Shown piece by piece: positions 46,302 through 57,335 of a stretch of 64,000 nucleotides of DNA. Made by a program: the position numbers and the translations under genes. The stretch lies in NCBI RefSeq assembly GCF_003086295.3, contig NC_092054.1, positions 56,459,546-56,523,545 on the forward strand, given 5' to 3'. How positions within the stretch are numbered: position 1 is the first letter of the stretch; every line of letters starts with the position of its first letter. Under the pieces are notes generated by a model. It searched no databases. It was not told the DNA's origin and was given only the letters and a program-made list of their open reading frames with translations. Source of the DNA: Arachis hypogaea. Its lineage: Eukaryota; Streptophyta; Magnoliopsida; Fabales; Fabaceae.

Positions 46302-46750
46302 TCCACGCGATCGCATGGGCACGCGGTTGCGTGGCCGGGGTGAAAATCGGAGTCGACGCGATCGCGTGGGTGGCGCGATCGCGTGGAATGGGTAAAGTAT
46401 GAATGACGCGGTCGCGTGAGGCATGCGACTGCGTCGTTGGAAATTGGGCTAAACGCACAATTCCAGCGTCGTTTCAGCGCAACTCTCTGTCTCCTCTGGG
46501 GTGGTGATGCAATCCATGCGACGCGATCGCGTGGGATTGGTTTTGTGCAAATGACGCGATCGCGTCAGGGACGCGATCGCGTGGGCGTTTTGTGCTAAAC
46601 GCACAATAGCCGCACGATTCCAGCCTAACTCTCTGGATGTTGGGGATTTACAACGATCTCCAGATCATGCGGCCGCGTGAATGACGCAGACGCGTGGGGA
46701 GTGTTTTCGCAACTTGACGCGATCGCATGAATGATGCGATCGCGTCGCGC
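46302..46750. repeat. palindrome-word array inside C
   Basis: About a dozen words: CACGCGATCGCATG (46302), GACGCGATCGCGTGG (46355), GCGCGATCGCGTGG (46374), GACGCGATCGCGTCA (46554) and others. ACGCGATCGCGT is a perfect 12-base palindrome. The same word class fills both C LTRs. Confidence 0.88.
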
Positions 46751-46895
46751 ACCCTTTTTTTTATGCAGTATGCAGAATGCAATGCTTAATATGAATGCTA
46801 TGCAAAACTCCAGGTTCAATATAATAAAATAAAATAAAACTTGAAAATAAGTAAAACTAAATAAAAAAATGAAAAAAAAGGAACGATCATACCAT

Positions 46896-46913
46896 GGTGG
46901 GTTGTCTCCCTCC
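46896..46913 (-). promoter_or_regulatory. conserved post-ORF1 hairpin of C (one mismatch)
   Basis: On the minus strand GGAGGGAGACAACCCACC: the stem has one mismatch compared with A1, A2, B and D. It lies about 50 bases after the ORF1 stop. Confidence 0.55.
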
Positions 46914-46962
46914 TAGCACTTTTAGTTAAAGTCCTTAAGTTGGACATTGGATGAGCTTCCTA

Positions 46963-48528
46963 TTATGGTGGCTTATGCTTAAATTCATCCAGAAATCTCC
47001 ACCAACGTTTGGAATGCCAATAGCCTCCGAGGTCCCAAACTAGGCATGTGAAGCTTCTGAGCAGCTTCAAACATATTCTCAGGCTCTCGGGGTGACGAAT
47101 GTCAGAATAGATTCCAGGATCCCAAACCTTGCTTTTAAATCCGCCTTCGTCATGATCTATATTTTTCCATCCGGGCGGTTTAGAAAGTAGATTTTTACCA
47201 AGGTGACCAAACGTTTTCCGAGATCCATTCGATAGATCATGATGCCAATCCGCACACTTCAAGTTGAAGCGTGGAACCTTATTGAACCTTGTGCACCAGC
47301 TCTGAGCACGAGCCATTTCCCTCTTACTCTTAAAGCCGCAGAAAGCTCTAAGCTGGCCATCTGTTTCAAGCAAATCATATTCAAGCAGAAAAGTAAAGAT
47401 AAAGGTTAAGGATTGTACCCACTTGAAGCTTGTATTAGGTGGTAATGGCCTTGGGATAGGTGTTTCCAGTGGTTCTGTGAGTTCTACTCCCTTGTGCTCT
47501 TCTATGAATTTTTTAACTTCCTTGCAGACTCCTTCAATTGCATCCATATCCTGATCAAAGCCTTCTATGTCTTCCTCGTCACTTAAGTCATAAACGGGAG
47601 GTTGAGAGAAATCTACCTCCACATCGTCTTCATATTCACTTGGGGAAGATTCTTCGATCTCAGAGAATTCACTGGTTGGTGCAAGTTCATTACTAGGAGA
47701 ACTTGACTTGAGATCATCATCATCAAGGAAACTTGCTTCTTGGATTATTCCGTCCAGTTCTTCATAAGAGACTTGCCTTGGGGGCTGTGTACTATCCTCC
47801 TTAGCATTAATTGTAACGTCCTTGACAGAATTCTCCACAACTCTGGATTCCCATGGAAGCTCAGCGTCTCCTAGGTCTTCAACCAACTCTTCTTCTTGTG
47901 TAATGACAGCTTCCTCTACTTGTTCCAGTACGAAGTCATGCTCTGTTCTGTCCACTGGAGTTTCTAGTATCTCCTTCATGCTACTCTCATCATTAGATTG
48001 TCCACACAGAGTTGTGGGAGGTCCTTGAATGTTCGAACGTCTAGAAGATAATTGACTTATTGCTTGCTCCATTTGATAAAGGGTTGTTTGAAGTTGATCT
48101 ACTGTTTCCTTGAGGCGAACCTATGATTATTGGGGTACTGGATTTGGACGTGGTACATTGGGAGGTGGTGGTGTTTGGGAGTAATTGGATTGGAATCGGG
48201 GTAAATGAGAATCGTATGGTGATGGATGGTGAAAAGAAGCTTGTGAGTCTGGTGGTTCGAAGTTATGTTGAGAGGATGGCCTATAAGCATAGGGTGGGAC
48301 TTGTTGGTAGTTACAAGGTTGTCCACCATGTCTATTTTCTTGGTATGCATTGTAGAATGGTCTTTGTCCATGATATCTTGGAGGTTGTTGTTGCCTAAAC
48401 GGTTGATCAGATCTTCTTGGCTCCATCCATCTTTGATTGCTCTGACCTTGATGCATGTTCCTGTTATAACTTTCACTCCTTTCAACAATATTAGAACCAA
48501 ACTCGAAGCGAGAGGGGTGAGAATTCAT
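46963..48528 (-). pseudogene. C ORF1: 522-codon protein, homologue of B ORF1
   Basis: The ATG at 48528 (MNSHPSRFEFGSNIVERS) opens one frame to 46963, exactly as long as in B. Two stops near 48118-48129 (TAA and TAG) lie between the Pro/Gln/Tyr-rich N-terminus and the coiled coil RLKETVDQLQTTLYQMEQ. The acidic middle and the basic, Trp-rich C-terminus are open from 48117 to 46963: LLETDGQLRAFCGFKSKRE, PGWKNIDHDEGGFKSK, VWDPGIYSDIRHPESL, VWDLGGYWHSKRWWRFL and DEFKHKPP. TGG is intact where B has TGA. Equal length and independent breaks in the two copies suggest a conserved ancestral protein. Confidence 0.87.
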
Positions 48529-48623
48529 AGTAGCTAATGAAAATAAAAAGGGAAAATAAAGACAAATAAACAAGTAAAAGTAAAATATTTACAATAACCA
48601 ATAATAAGGCACACAATTGCAGC

Positions 48624-48641
48624 TCCCCGGCAACGGCGCCA
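48624..48641 (-). other. primer-binding site of C (tRNA-Asp)
   Basis: Perfect TGGCGCCGTTGCCGGGGA on the minus strand, three bases from the LTR. Confidence 0.95.
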
Positions 48642-48644
48642 TTT

Positions 48645-50129
48645 TGACGTTAGGATTTTTGACAGTAAAGAATTTTATAAAAATAGTCGCGCTGTAGATA
48701 TAGTTTCTAAACCAACAGAAATCCCTTCGTACAAACGTTTTGGTTGTCACAAGTAACAAACCCCTAAATAAATTGATAACCGAAGTATTCGAACCTCGGG
48801 TCATCTTCTCAAGGAACTGCAGGGAAGTATGTTCTTATTATTGGTTATGAAGATTGTAAATTGGGGTTTTGAAGATGAGGAACAAGTAAATTGAATTGCA
48901 ATTAAAGTAAGTGAAAGACTGTAATTTAAATAAATAACTGTAAAACACACTTTTGGCAAGGTATGAGAAATTAGAAGTCCTATCCTAGTTATCCTTATCA
49001 ATGATGATGAAAATTGAACCTTAATTCCACTTAGTTAACCCTTGCTAGAGCAAGGAAAAGTCGAGTGACCAATTAGTTAGATGCCCAAATCCTAGTTAAT
49101 CCCTAAGGAAAGATTGGGATTGTTGAAGTTCAATTCAATTAGCAAAGATAATGATTATCAATCATGTTGAGTTTGATAACTCCTGAGTTACTAATTTCTT
49201 AACCAAGACCAAAAGGGGAAAAGTAAATCTACCGGAATAAAAATGTCTTCAGATGGAAAGCAACAGCGATATAAATAAAAGAAACAATTGTAAACTGAAA
49301 TACCTCAAATGACATTAATTCAAAAAGTAATCTGTAACATAGAAGAATTCATAAATTAAATTGAGAAAATAATAAAAAGGAATATTGAACCTGGTAAAGA
49401 GATAATCCTGAAAGCGCATAAAATCCTAAATCTAAATCCTAATCCTAAAGAGAGAGGAGAGAACCTCCCTCAAAACTACATCTAATTCATCAATGCTGAC
49501 TAATTGGAGACCCTCTCCTCTGAATGGGTGCATTCTCCCACTTCATAACCTCTGATTTGTGCCTTCTGGACTTGGATTTGGGCCAAAAAGGGCTTCAGAA
49601 ATCGCTGGGAGCGTTTTCTGTAATTTCTGGTGCGTGGCCTCTATCACGCGGCCGCGTGGGTCACGCGGTCGCATCAATTGGAGTTTTTCTTGTCGCGCGG
49701 TCGCGTTAGTCATGCGTCCGCGTCATATGCGTTTCGCTTAAGGCGTGCGATCGCGTCAATCACGCGGTCGCGTCGCTGTTAATTCACGCTGGCATGCGGC
49801 CACGTCGTCCATGCGATCGCGTCGTTGCCAGTTTCTTCAAAATCTCCGTTTTGTGCTTTCCTTCTATTTTTGTATGTTTCTTTTTCATCCTTTAAGTCAT
49901 TTCTGTCTTAGAAGATCTGAAACTACTCAACACACGAATCACGGCATCAAATGGTAATAAAGGGTAATTAAAATTATTACTTTTAAAGCATAGGAAACAT
50001 GTTTTTCACATACATCACATAATAAGGGAGGGAAAGTAAAACCATGCAATTAATATGAATAAGTGAGTGGAGGATTAAATAAATCACTTAAATTAGGCAC
50101 AGAATATATCATAAAATATGGGTTTATCA
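48645..50129 (-). repeat. 5' LTR of C
   Basis: 1485 bases, closely matching 32601-34086. Array at 49644-49825. Followed by the TSD CCCAC (50130-50134). Confidence 0.95.
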
Positions 50130-50400
50130 CCCACTACAACCCATAAAAGACCTCTTGATATGTGTATTTGTGCATCAAATTATTTGTTGATTGGTAGAAG
50201 AAGAGCAAGCCTTAGAAAGCAAGGTTAGTAAAGAATTGAGAGAATCGAATCTTAAACACATGAGTGATTAGAGTGTATACACTCCCAGTGAGAGTTCGGT
50301 GCTCGATTCCTTGTTCCCGGCTTTCATGAGCTATTTTCTTCTGCAAGTTTACTTGTACTTTATTTTGCGATTTGAATTAGTAGAATCCAGTTTATGTTTG
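50130..50400 (+). other. A2 3' non-coding tail after C
   Basis: Continues A2 from 32600. It matches the equivalent place in B (40930-41195), for example AAAAGACCTC.TGAT and CCAGTGAG.GTTC. It stops abruptly at the G LTR fragment, before the PPT and the 3' LTR of A2. Confidence 0.8.
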
Positions 50401-51060
50401 TGTTATTGATGCTTACAATTGGTTGTTTGGATTTTATTGTCTCTTATTGCTTTTCTATGCTTTTATGTTGTACCTTCCAAGTGTTTGATAAAATGCTTGG
50501 TTGGATTTTAGTGTAAATTTCTCTCCTTTTGGCTTTGGTTGAGTAATTGGAGACTCTTGAGTTATCAAACTCCCTTGTTGATTGATAATTGAAAGTTGCT
50601 AGTTGATTTAAATTCCACTAACTCTAGTCTTTCCATAGGAGTTGACTAGGACTTGAGGAATCAAATTGATTCATCCACTTGACTTTCCTTCATAGTTAGA
50701 GGTTAACTAAGTGGGAGCAATGGACAATTGATGTCACAATTGATAAGGATAGCTAGGATAGGACTTCTAGTTCTCATACCTTGCCAAGAGCTTTATTAGT
50801 TATTAGTTTAATTCTTGCAATTTATTTCCTTGTTCCTTATTTCAAAAACCCAAAAAGATACAATCTCATAACCAATAATAACTACACCTCCCTGCAATTC
50901 CTTGAGAGATGACCCGAGGTTTAAATACTTCGGTTTAATTTTATTGGGTTTGTTTTAGTGACAACCAAATTTTTGTATGAAAGGATTATTGTTGGTTTAG
51001 AATCTATACTTGCAACGAGAATTTATTGTGAATTCTTTACTAGGAAAAATCCGTTCATCA
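50396..51060 (+). repeat. truncated 3' LTR of G
   Basis: Matches 22043-22706 of the 5' LTR almost base for base and ends CCGTTCATCA, followed by the TSD TCTTC. The first 900 or so bases of the LTR are missing. The join to A2 shares about five to eight bases (TTTGTGTT). Confidence 0.9.
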
Positions 51061-51293
51061 TCTTCCCTCTGCTTCTTCTTTTCTCTGCTTCACTTTTTAA
51101 GCTCCTTTCTTCTTTCATGCTTGTTTTGTGCTTTTTTACTTCCTCTTTCCACCAATTTCTGCAACATAGATCAACTCAAAGAGATGAAAGTAATCTATTA
51201 TTTAAGCACAAAAATACTCAATAATTAAGCATGATTAGTGAAAATTAATGGTGAAAAAGCATAGAAAAACTCGCCATGATGTCCTGGCATCAG
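51061..51293 (-). repeat. solo LTR F, piece 3 of 3
   Basis: The last 233 bases of F, ending GTCCTGGCATCA. The text resembles the ends of E LTR1 and LTR3 (GAAAAAGCATAGAAAAAC). Followed by the TSD GTGAC and the LINE frame. Confidence 0.88.
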
Positions 51294-53382
51294 TGACTGG
51301 GTATGAAAGAATTCACGGAGGCCATGGTTTCGGGGTGATCAATGCCGAGGGTAAAATTATTTTGGATTTTTCCTCAACCTTTAATCTTCTCATCGCAAAT
51401 ACATGTTTTAAAAAGAGAGATGAACATCTTATAACCTATAAGAGTGGCATGACAAGCTCTCAAATTGACTTCTTCTTGTTGAGGAGAGTCGACCGAAAAT
51501 TTTGCATTAATTGTAAAATTATCCCGGGAGAGAGTTTAACAACACAACATAGGATGCTTGTCATGGATTTTTGCATTGAGCAAAAGTTAAGGAAAATACA
51601 TCATACGAAGAACCCGAGGACGAGGTGGTAACGGATGAAAGGTGAGGAACAAAGATGCTTCCTATGACGGGTAGGAGAAGAGGCAAAGTGGGATGGGAAT
51701 GGAAGTGCAGAAGAAAGTGGAAGGAGATGGCAGAAGTTATTAGAAGAATAGCAAAAAAAATGTTTTGGTGAATCTAAAGGGATAGGACCAAGAGACAAGG
51801 AGTCCTGGTGGTAGAATGCGAGTGTACAAGAAAAGATAAAGATAAAAAGGGAGTGCTTTAAAGAGTGGTCTTTATGTCGCAATGCAAATAATTGGGAAAA
51901 ATATAAGGCGGCTAAGAAAGAGACAAAAGTGGCTGTAAGTGAAGCAAGAACAAGAGCATATGAGGGTCTCTACTAGTCTTTGGGCACGACAGAAGGAGAT
52001 AAAAGTATATATAGAATCACAAAGAGCCGTGAAAGAAGAAAGAGAGATCTGGATCAGGTTTTGGGCATAAAGGATAAGGATGGAGAAGTGCTGGCGTAAG
52101 AGGAGATGATTAATGAAAGGTAGAAGAGCTACTTCTACGAGTTATTTAATGAAGGACATAAGACTCTTCCGAGCCTTGGTCGGTTATGCACAAGGGAAGA
52201 AGATCAAAAACTTTGACTACTATCTAAGGATTCGAGACTTTGAGGTAAAAGAGGCTCTAAAGCAAATGAAAAATGGTAGGGTAGTAGGACCTGATAATAT
52301 CCCGATTGAGGTTTGGAAGGGCCTTGGAGGAAAAGGCATCAATTAGTTAACCAAGCTTTTAATGAGATTTTAAGGTCAAAGAAGATGACTAATGAGTGGA
52401 GAAAGAGCACCTTGGTACCTATCTACAAGAGTAAGGGAGATATACAAAGTTGCGAAAACTATAGAGGGATCAAGCTCATGAGCCATACCATGAAGTTATG
52501 GGAAAGGGTGATAGAATGGATGTTGAGAAAAGAGACACAAGTAATAGAGAACCAATTTGGATTTATACAAGGCAGATCAACCACTGAAGCGATATACCTG
52601 TTAAGAAGGATGATGGAGAGGTATCATAGTAATAAAAGGGATCTACATATGGTGTTTATTGATTTGGAAAAAGTGTACGATAGGGTGCCAATGAAGGTCT
52701 TATGCAAGGTTTTAGAAAAGAAGAGAGTAAGGATCGCATATATTCGTGTAATTAAAGACATGTATGATAAGACCACAACTAGTATGAAGACTCAAGGTGG
52801 TGTGACAGAGGAATTTTCTATTGGTATAGGATTACACCAGGGATCATCCTTAAGTCCATACCTTTTTACATTAGTCTTGGAAGTACTCACAGAGCACATC
52901 CAAGAGCCTGTGCCATGGTGTATACTTTTTGCCGATGATATCGTCCTTGTGGGAGAGTCATGGGAAGACCTAAATAAGAAGTTGGACCTATGGAGAAAAG
53001 CTCTAGAAGTGTATGCTTTGCGCATAAGCCATAGCAAGACGGAATATATGGAATATAAGTTCGGTTTGAGAAGGGAAAACCCTAATATAGATGTGAAGAT
53101 TGGAGAAAACATCCTATGAAAAGTTAAAAGTTTTGAATATCTTGGGTGTATCATACAAGATAATGGAGAGATTGAACAGGATGTAAATCATAGGATCCAA
53201 GCAGGTTGGTCAAAATGGCAGAGTGCATCTGGTTTTATATGTGACAAAAAAGTGCATTTAAAACTTAAAGGTAAATTCTATCACACTGCTATAAAACTGA
53301 CTATGCTTTATGGTACGGAGTATTGGGCGGCCAAAGGGGAGCACGAACATAAGCTAAGTGTGGCAAAGATGAAGATGTTGAG
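51294..53382 (+). pseudogene. LINE (RTE type): end of endonuclease and reverse transcriptase
   Basis: 51294-51630 completes the endonuclease: YERIHGGHGFGVINAEG, SSQIDFFLLRRVDRKF and TTQHRMLVMDF carry the expected Asp and His. A decayed linker follows (51631-52250). RT is largely in one frame at 52313-53119: STLVPIYKSKGDIQSCENYR, ENQFGFIQGRSTTEAIYLL, MVFIDLEKVYDRVP, LHQGSSLSPYLFTLVLE and the catalytic box ILFADDIVLVGES. After a stop it continues FEYLGCIIQDNGEIEQDV and YGTEYWAAKGEHEHKL. Several stops and shifts make it inactive. Target-primed reverse transcription is the family mechanism. Confidence 0.93.
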
Positions 53383-55032
53383 TGGTACACGAAATCGTGA
53401 TCTCAACACTTCTTCACAACTCCGCGTAACTAACCAGCAAGTGCACTAGGTCGTCCAAGTAATACCTTACGTGAGTAATGGTCGATCCCACGGAGATTGT
53501 CGGCTTGAAGCAAGCTATGGTCATCCTTGTAAATCTCAGTCAGGTGGATTCAAATGGTTATGAGGTTTTGATAATTAAAAGACAAATAAAACATAAAATA
53601 AGATAAAGTTACTTATGTAATTCATTGGTGGGAGTTTCAGATAAGCGTCTGGAGATGCTTTGTTGCTTCTGATCCTCTGCTTTCCTATTGCCTCCTTCCA
53701 ACCATGCGTTACTTCCTTCCATGGCAAGCTGTAAGATCCTCTCAGTGAAAATGGTCCTCTACGATTTCTGCACGGCTAATCAACTGTCGGATTTCTCGTC
53801 TCGGATGAAAAATACCAGGTACAGCTACCACATAGCTAATCATCTGTCGGTTTCTGCTAGCGTCGGAATAGAATCCATTGATCCTTTTGCACACTGTCAC
53901 TTGCGCCCAACATTCGCAGGTTTGAAGCTCGTCACAGTCATTCCTTCCCGGATCCTACTCGGAATACCACAGACAAGGTTTAGACTTTTCGGATCCCAGG
54001 AATGGCTGCCAATAATTCTAGCCTATACCACGAAGATACTAATCTCACAGACTCAGTCCGTGTATTAGATACCCAAGAGAATATACTCCAGCTGTCGTCC
54101 AATGACTACGTTGAACATCATGTAGACCGCTTTGTGGTTGTCAAGCACGCAATCTTGGCTAAGCGAGTAACGAAGATTGGGTGATTGTCACAGGTCACCC
54201 CTTCATTATGAATTAATTAAATTAAGTACGAGAGTATATCTTGGAGAAGAAGTAGGCGTGAATTGAATAGAAAACAGTAGTAATTGCATTAATTCATAAA
54301 GAACAGCAGAGCTCCACACCTTAATCTATGGGGTGTAGAAACTCCACCGTTGAAAATACATAAGTGAAAAAGGTCTAGGCATGGCCGTGAGGCCAGCCTC
54401 CAAACGTGTACAATAGCATAAGATGGTGAGAGTCTCGATGCGAATACAATAGTAAAAAGTGCTATTTATACTAAAATAGTTACTAGGGATTACAGAAAAT
54501 GAGTAACCAAGTGCAGATAGTACAGAAATCCACTTTCGGGACCCACTTGGTGTGTGCTTGGGCTGAGCATTGAAGCTTTTTCGTGCATAGGCTGTTCCTG
54601 GAGTTAAACGCCAGCTTTGGTGCCAGTTTGGGCGTTTTACGCCAAGATGTTTTAGGCTGTCTTTGAACGCTAGTTTGGGCCATCAAATCTCGGGCAAAGT
54701 ATGAACTATTATATATTGATGGAAAGCCCAGGATGTCTACTTTCCAACGCAATTAAGAGCACGTCAATTGAGCTTCTGCAGCTCCAGAAAATTCCCTTTG
54801 AATCCAACAGCATCTACAGTCCTTTTTCAGCCTCTGAATCAGATTTTTGCTCAGGTCCCTCAATTTCAGCCAGAAAATACATGAAATCACATAAAAACAC
54901 ACAAACTCATAGTAAATTCCAGAAATGTGATTTTTAAATAAAAACTAATAAAAATAGAATAAAAAGTAACTAAATCATACTAAAAACTATGTAAAAACAA
55001 TACCAAAAAGGGTATAAATTATCCGCTCATCA
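53383..55032 (-). repeat. H: solo LTR inserted in the LINE
   Basis: 1650 bases, TGGTACACGAAA to CCGCTCATCA in plus view, flanked by TTGAG at 53378-53382 and 55033-55037. No PBS, PPT or coding region is present. The minus-strand start TGATGAGCGGATAATTTATA and the text that follows match a very abundant peanut LTR as I remember it; this is my main clue to the genus. The U5 hairpin TTAC-GTGA-GTAA lies near 53467-53478. The word GGGCGTTTTACGCC near 54634 is this family's self-complementary word. The 126-codon frame at 53688-54068 is not a gene. Confidence 0.92.
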
Positions 55033-55384
55033 TTGAGATGGATGAGTAGTCATACGCGATTAGATAAAATAAGGAACGAAGATATAAGAGAGAGAGTTGG
55101 AGTAGCACCCATTGTGGAAAAAATAGTAGAATTGCGTCTCAAGTGGTTTGGACATGTGAGAAGAAGACCGATAGAACACCCAGTCAGGAGAGTAGATGAA
55201 ATGGAAGATGGACAAGCGGTGAAAGGCAGAGGAAGTCTAAAGAAGATCATTCATGATGTGGTCAAATGAGATCTACTTGTAAACGGTCTCTATGTAAACA
55301 TGATACATGACAGAGCTCAATGGCATCGTTTGATTCATGTAGCTGACCCCATCTAGTAGGACAAGGCTTTATTGTTGTTGTTTA
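55033..55384 (+). pseudogene. LINE (RTE type), 3' end and tail
   Basis: The LINE frame resumes in phase after H: TRLDKIRNEDIRERVGVAP, RLKWFGHVRRRPIEHPVRR, then a stop near 55267. The decayed end follows (HDRAQWHRLIHVADP). The 3' end AAGGCTTTATTGTTGTTG (to about 55380) is the TTG-type tail I know from plant RTE elements. Confidence 0.9.
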
Positions 55385-56819
55385 GATTTTATTCAATTCT
55401 AAAATCCGAGGCTCAAGTTATGGATTGTCGAAGTTCATTAAAAACCAAGTTTTACCCAAAAGTTCAAAACCTCTATTTTCCAACATTTCATTCTCAAACT
55501 AAAGTTTATCAACCTAAAACAACCCAATTTCCAACCAAAATCCTTCCATACCCTTATCACCCCTCTCTCAACATATCAATAGCCAATTCTATCAATTTCA
55601 ATCCAACAAATTCACAATTATCCAATATTATTCATAAATCAACAATCAATTATTATTATCATTATTCATAATGATTATCAAAACTTATCAATCATCAATG
55701 ATTCGCCACATTCTCATCATAGGCTCAACTTTCACATTCAATATCCTCATTAATCATCATCAAATCACCAATCATCAACCATCACTTACCGCTTTCTAGC
55801 CTCCGGCCCAAATTCACGTCCTCTGGCCCAATATTTCATCAAATCAATATACATAAACTCATAACTATATAATTTACTATCCAATACCAATTTCGATTAA
55901 CACAACAACAATACATCATCCAAAACATCAATTATCACAACATGTCTTCTACACATAGCAACTCTATCCAAATACTAAATTCAAACTTAATCCTAAGGTC
56001 ATATAACCTAGGAATTCTCATCACACCACACGGTACTTAAATGAAACTTAAATCGTATCTTAATGATAGCGGTTCATACCCAACACATCACAACTCAAGC
56101 TTCTAAGGCTTTCAATCAACACCAATAAACTTTTAGCCACCAACACCTTGTTCCAAGTGCTCCAAATTCACCCAACAACACTAACATAACCAATTTTACA
56201 TATACATTAATCTAGGATTCACAAAATTGATAAATCACAAGGGTTAGAGGGTTCCTTACCTTACCTATAGAATTTGTTGATGAAACACATCAATAGCTTA
56301 TATTAGAACACCCCTAAAGAACCAAAACCACAAGGTTTTCTCAAAACCTAAACTAAATTTGAAATGGATGGGGAAAACAAAACTGGACAGAGAGCTTATA
56401 AATACTCACCACAATACCTAGATAGAATTGAAGAGCTCGTCGAGGGCGACGCATGGCCACAAACAACTCATCAATCGGAGCTCCAGATCAAAAGATATGG
56501 AAGATTGAAGTTGGACAAGGGTTTGTAGCTCTCTCTCCTTCTCCCCCTTTGCTTCAATGTGATTCCCCTTTTGTTTGGGGAAGAAGAGCTGAAGCTGTTC
56601 ACTTAAATGGGTGTTGGGTTAGGCCTTGGGCCCAATATGGGCCCGGTTCAACCAGTTTGGCCCGTTCGTACCAATCTTAGGCTAAATTTTTTAAAATTAG
56701 TGTCAAAATTCTTATTTTAATTAGTTCTATCTCGTTAAATTGTAAAATTCTATTTTCTAATTTCTTTAAATAATAGTTAATTTATTCATTTATTATTTAC
56801 TAATTTTGCGAGTTTTACA
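55385..56819 (-). repeat. degenerate LTR-derived sequence, possibly Tekay-like
   Basis: AT-rich, with no coding frame. Its right edge reads GCGAGTTTTACA, so the minus strand begins TGTAAAACTCGC, which resembles the start of chromovirus (Tekay/Del) LTRs as I know them. I could not find the other end or a target duplication. Short pieces such as GCCTCCGGCCCAA (about 55799) recall the tandem repeat at 57102. Confidence 0.4.
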
Positions 56820-57285
56820 ATCCATCCAGAAAAGAAAAGTCTGTAGGGGTTGAAAACCTAACCACACGATCTCACCAGAATGTTTAGAATTGTCATAAGA
56901 GAATACGTGTAAGGAACAGAATAGATTTCAACTGCAATGATCATCGTTCATCTTAGGAATCTTTTAAAAATCATAATAATTAATCATTCAAAGTTAATAT
57001 TAACATCATACTTATAAGAACTCCAAATTCGATACCATTCCATAACATTACAATACATACCAAAGGAACAACCTAACCAAACTTACCACAGATTCATCCA
57101 ATCACGGTCTCCAATCCAAACATAACTAAATCACGGCCTCCGGCCCAATACAAAGTCAAATCACGGCGTCCGGCCCAACATAAAGTCAAATCACGGACTC
57201 CGACCCAACACAAAATCAAATCACGGCCTCCATCCCAACACAAAATCAAATCACGGTCTTCGACCCAAAATACACTGCAACACAT
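56820..57285. other. unassigned repeat-like stretch with tandem repeat
   Basis: No gene seen. It includes the 30-base tandem repeat described separately. It adjoins the presumed LTR end at 56819 and may be internal or flanking sequence of that element. Confidence 0.4.
57102..57268. repeat. 30-base tandem repeat, about 5-6 units
   Basis: Units begin TCACGGCCTCCGGCCCAA at 57131, 57161, 57191, 57221 and 57251, an exact 30-base period, with a diverged unit near 57102. Because 30 is a multiple of three, the minus strand stays open with a ten-residue repeat around GGRDLILCW; this is not evidence for a gene. Confidence 0.85.
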
Positions 57286-57335
57286 TGATAAACTCCAATT
57301 TTGTAGTTTATCTTGTGTTGAATTTAGGGGATTGA
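57286..57335 (+). repeat. first 50 bases of another LTR, cut by D
   Basis: TGATAAACTCCA and the following TAGTTTATCTTGTG resemble the start of the G LTR (TGATAAACCCCA, GAGTTTATCTTGTG). The sequence stops at the D LTR, so D probably inserted into it. The continuation would lie right of the window. Confidence 0.6.

Larger units (their letters stand above)
32601..50129 (-). mobile_element. C: large LTR element without pol, carrying ORF1 and ORF3, split by B
   Basis: The LTRs at 32601-34086 (3') and 48645-50129 (5') have TGACGTTAG...TTTATCA ends in plus view. The flanks are CCCAC at 32596-32600 and 50130-50134, a perfect target duplication in A2. Without B and its extra TSD copy the element is about 10.0 kb. 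On the minus strand the order is LTR, PBS, ORF1, hairpin, palindrome array, pyrimidine-rich leader, ORF3, hairpin with PPT-like copy, non-coding region, PPT, LTR. No gag, protease, RT or integrase is present, so it depends on another element, possibly A. Confidence 0.93.
23569..50400 (+). mobile_element. Athila-type Ty3/gypsy retrotransposon A2, 3' end deleted
   Basis: A2 is a sister of A1 on the other strand: LTR, PBS, gag, protease, RT, RNase H, integrase, hairpin, ORF3 remnant and 3' non-coding region. C is inserted at 32600/32601 with TSD CCCAC, and A2 sequence continues from 50130 to about 50400. There the polypurine tract and 3' LTR are missing, and the sequence joins mid-LTR of G. The left flank is GTTGT, inside G ORF1. 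The coding frame is a single line with eight stops and two frameshifts, so the copy is dead. Confidence 0.93.
21133..51060 (+). mobile_element. G: non-autonomous LTR retrotransposon, split and partly deleted
   Basis: The 5' LTR (21133-22706), PBS and start of ORF1 are present up to 23568, where A2 is inserted. The rest of the internal region and the first part of the 3' LTR are missing. A truncated 3' LTR resumes at about 50396 and ends at 51060. Both ends are flanked by TCTTC (21128-21132 and 51061-51065), which proves they are the two ends of one insertion into F. ORF1 resembles that of B and C, and no pol is seen. Confidence 0.9.

Noticed and set aside
45822..46458. Two overlapping Pro-rich frames of about 200 codons
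   Set aside because: They overlap in different frames over low-complexity C/T-rich DNA and end in the palindrome array; no conserved domain is visible.
53688..54068. 126-codon plus-strand frame
   Set aside because: It lies wholly inside solo LTR H, antisense to the LTR, with no domain.
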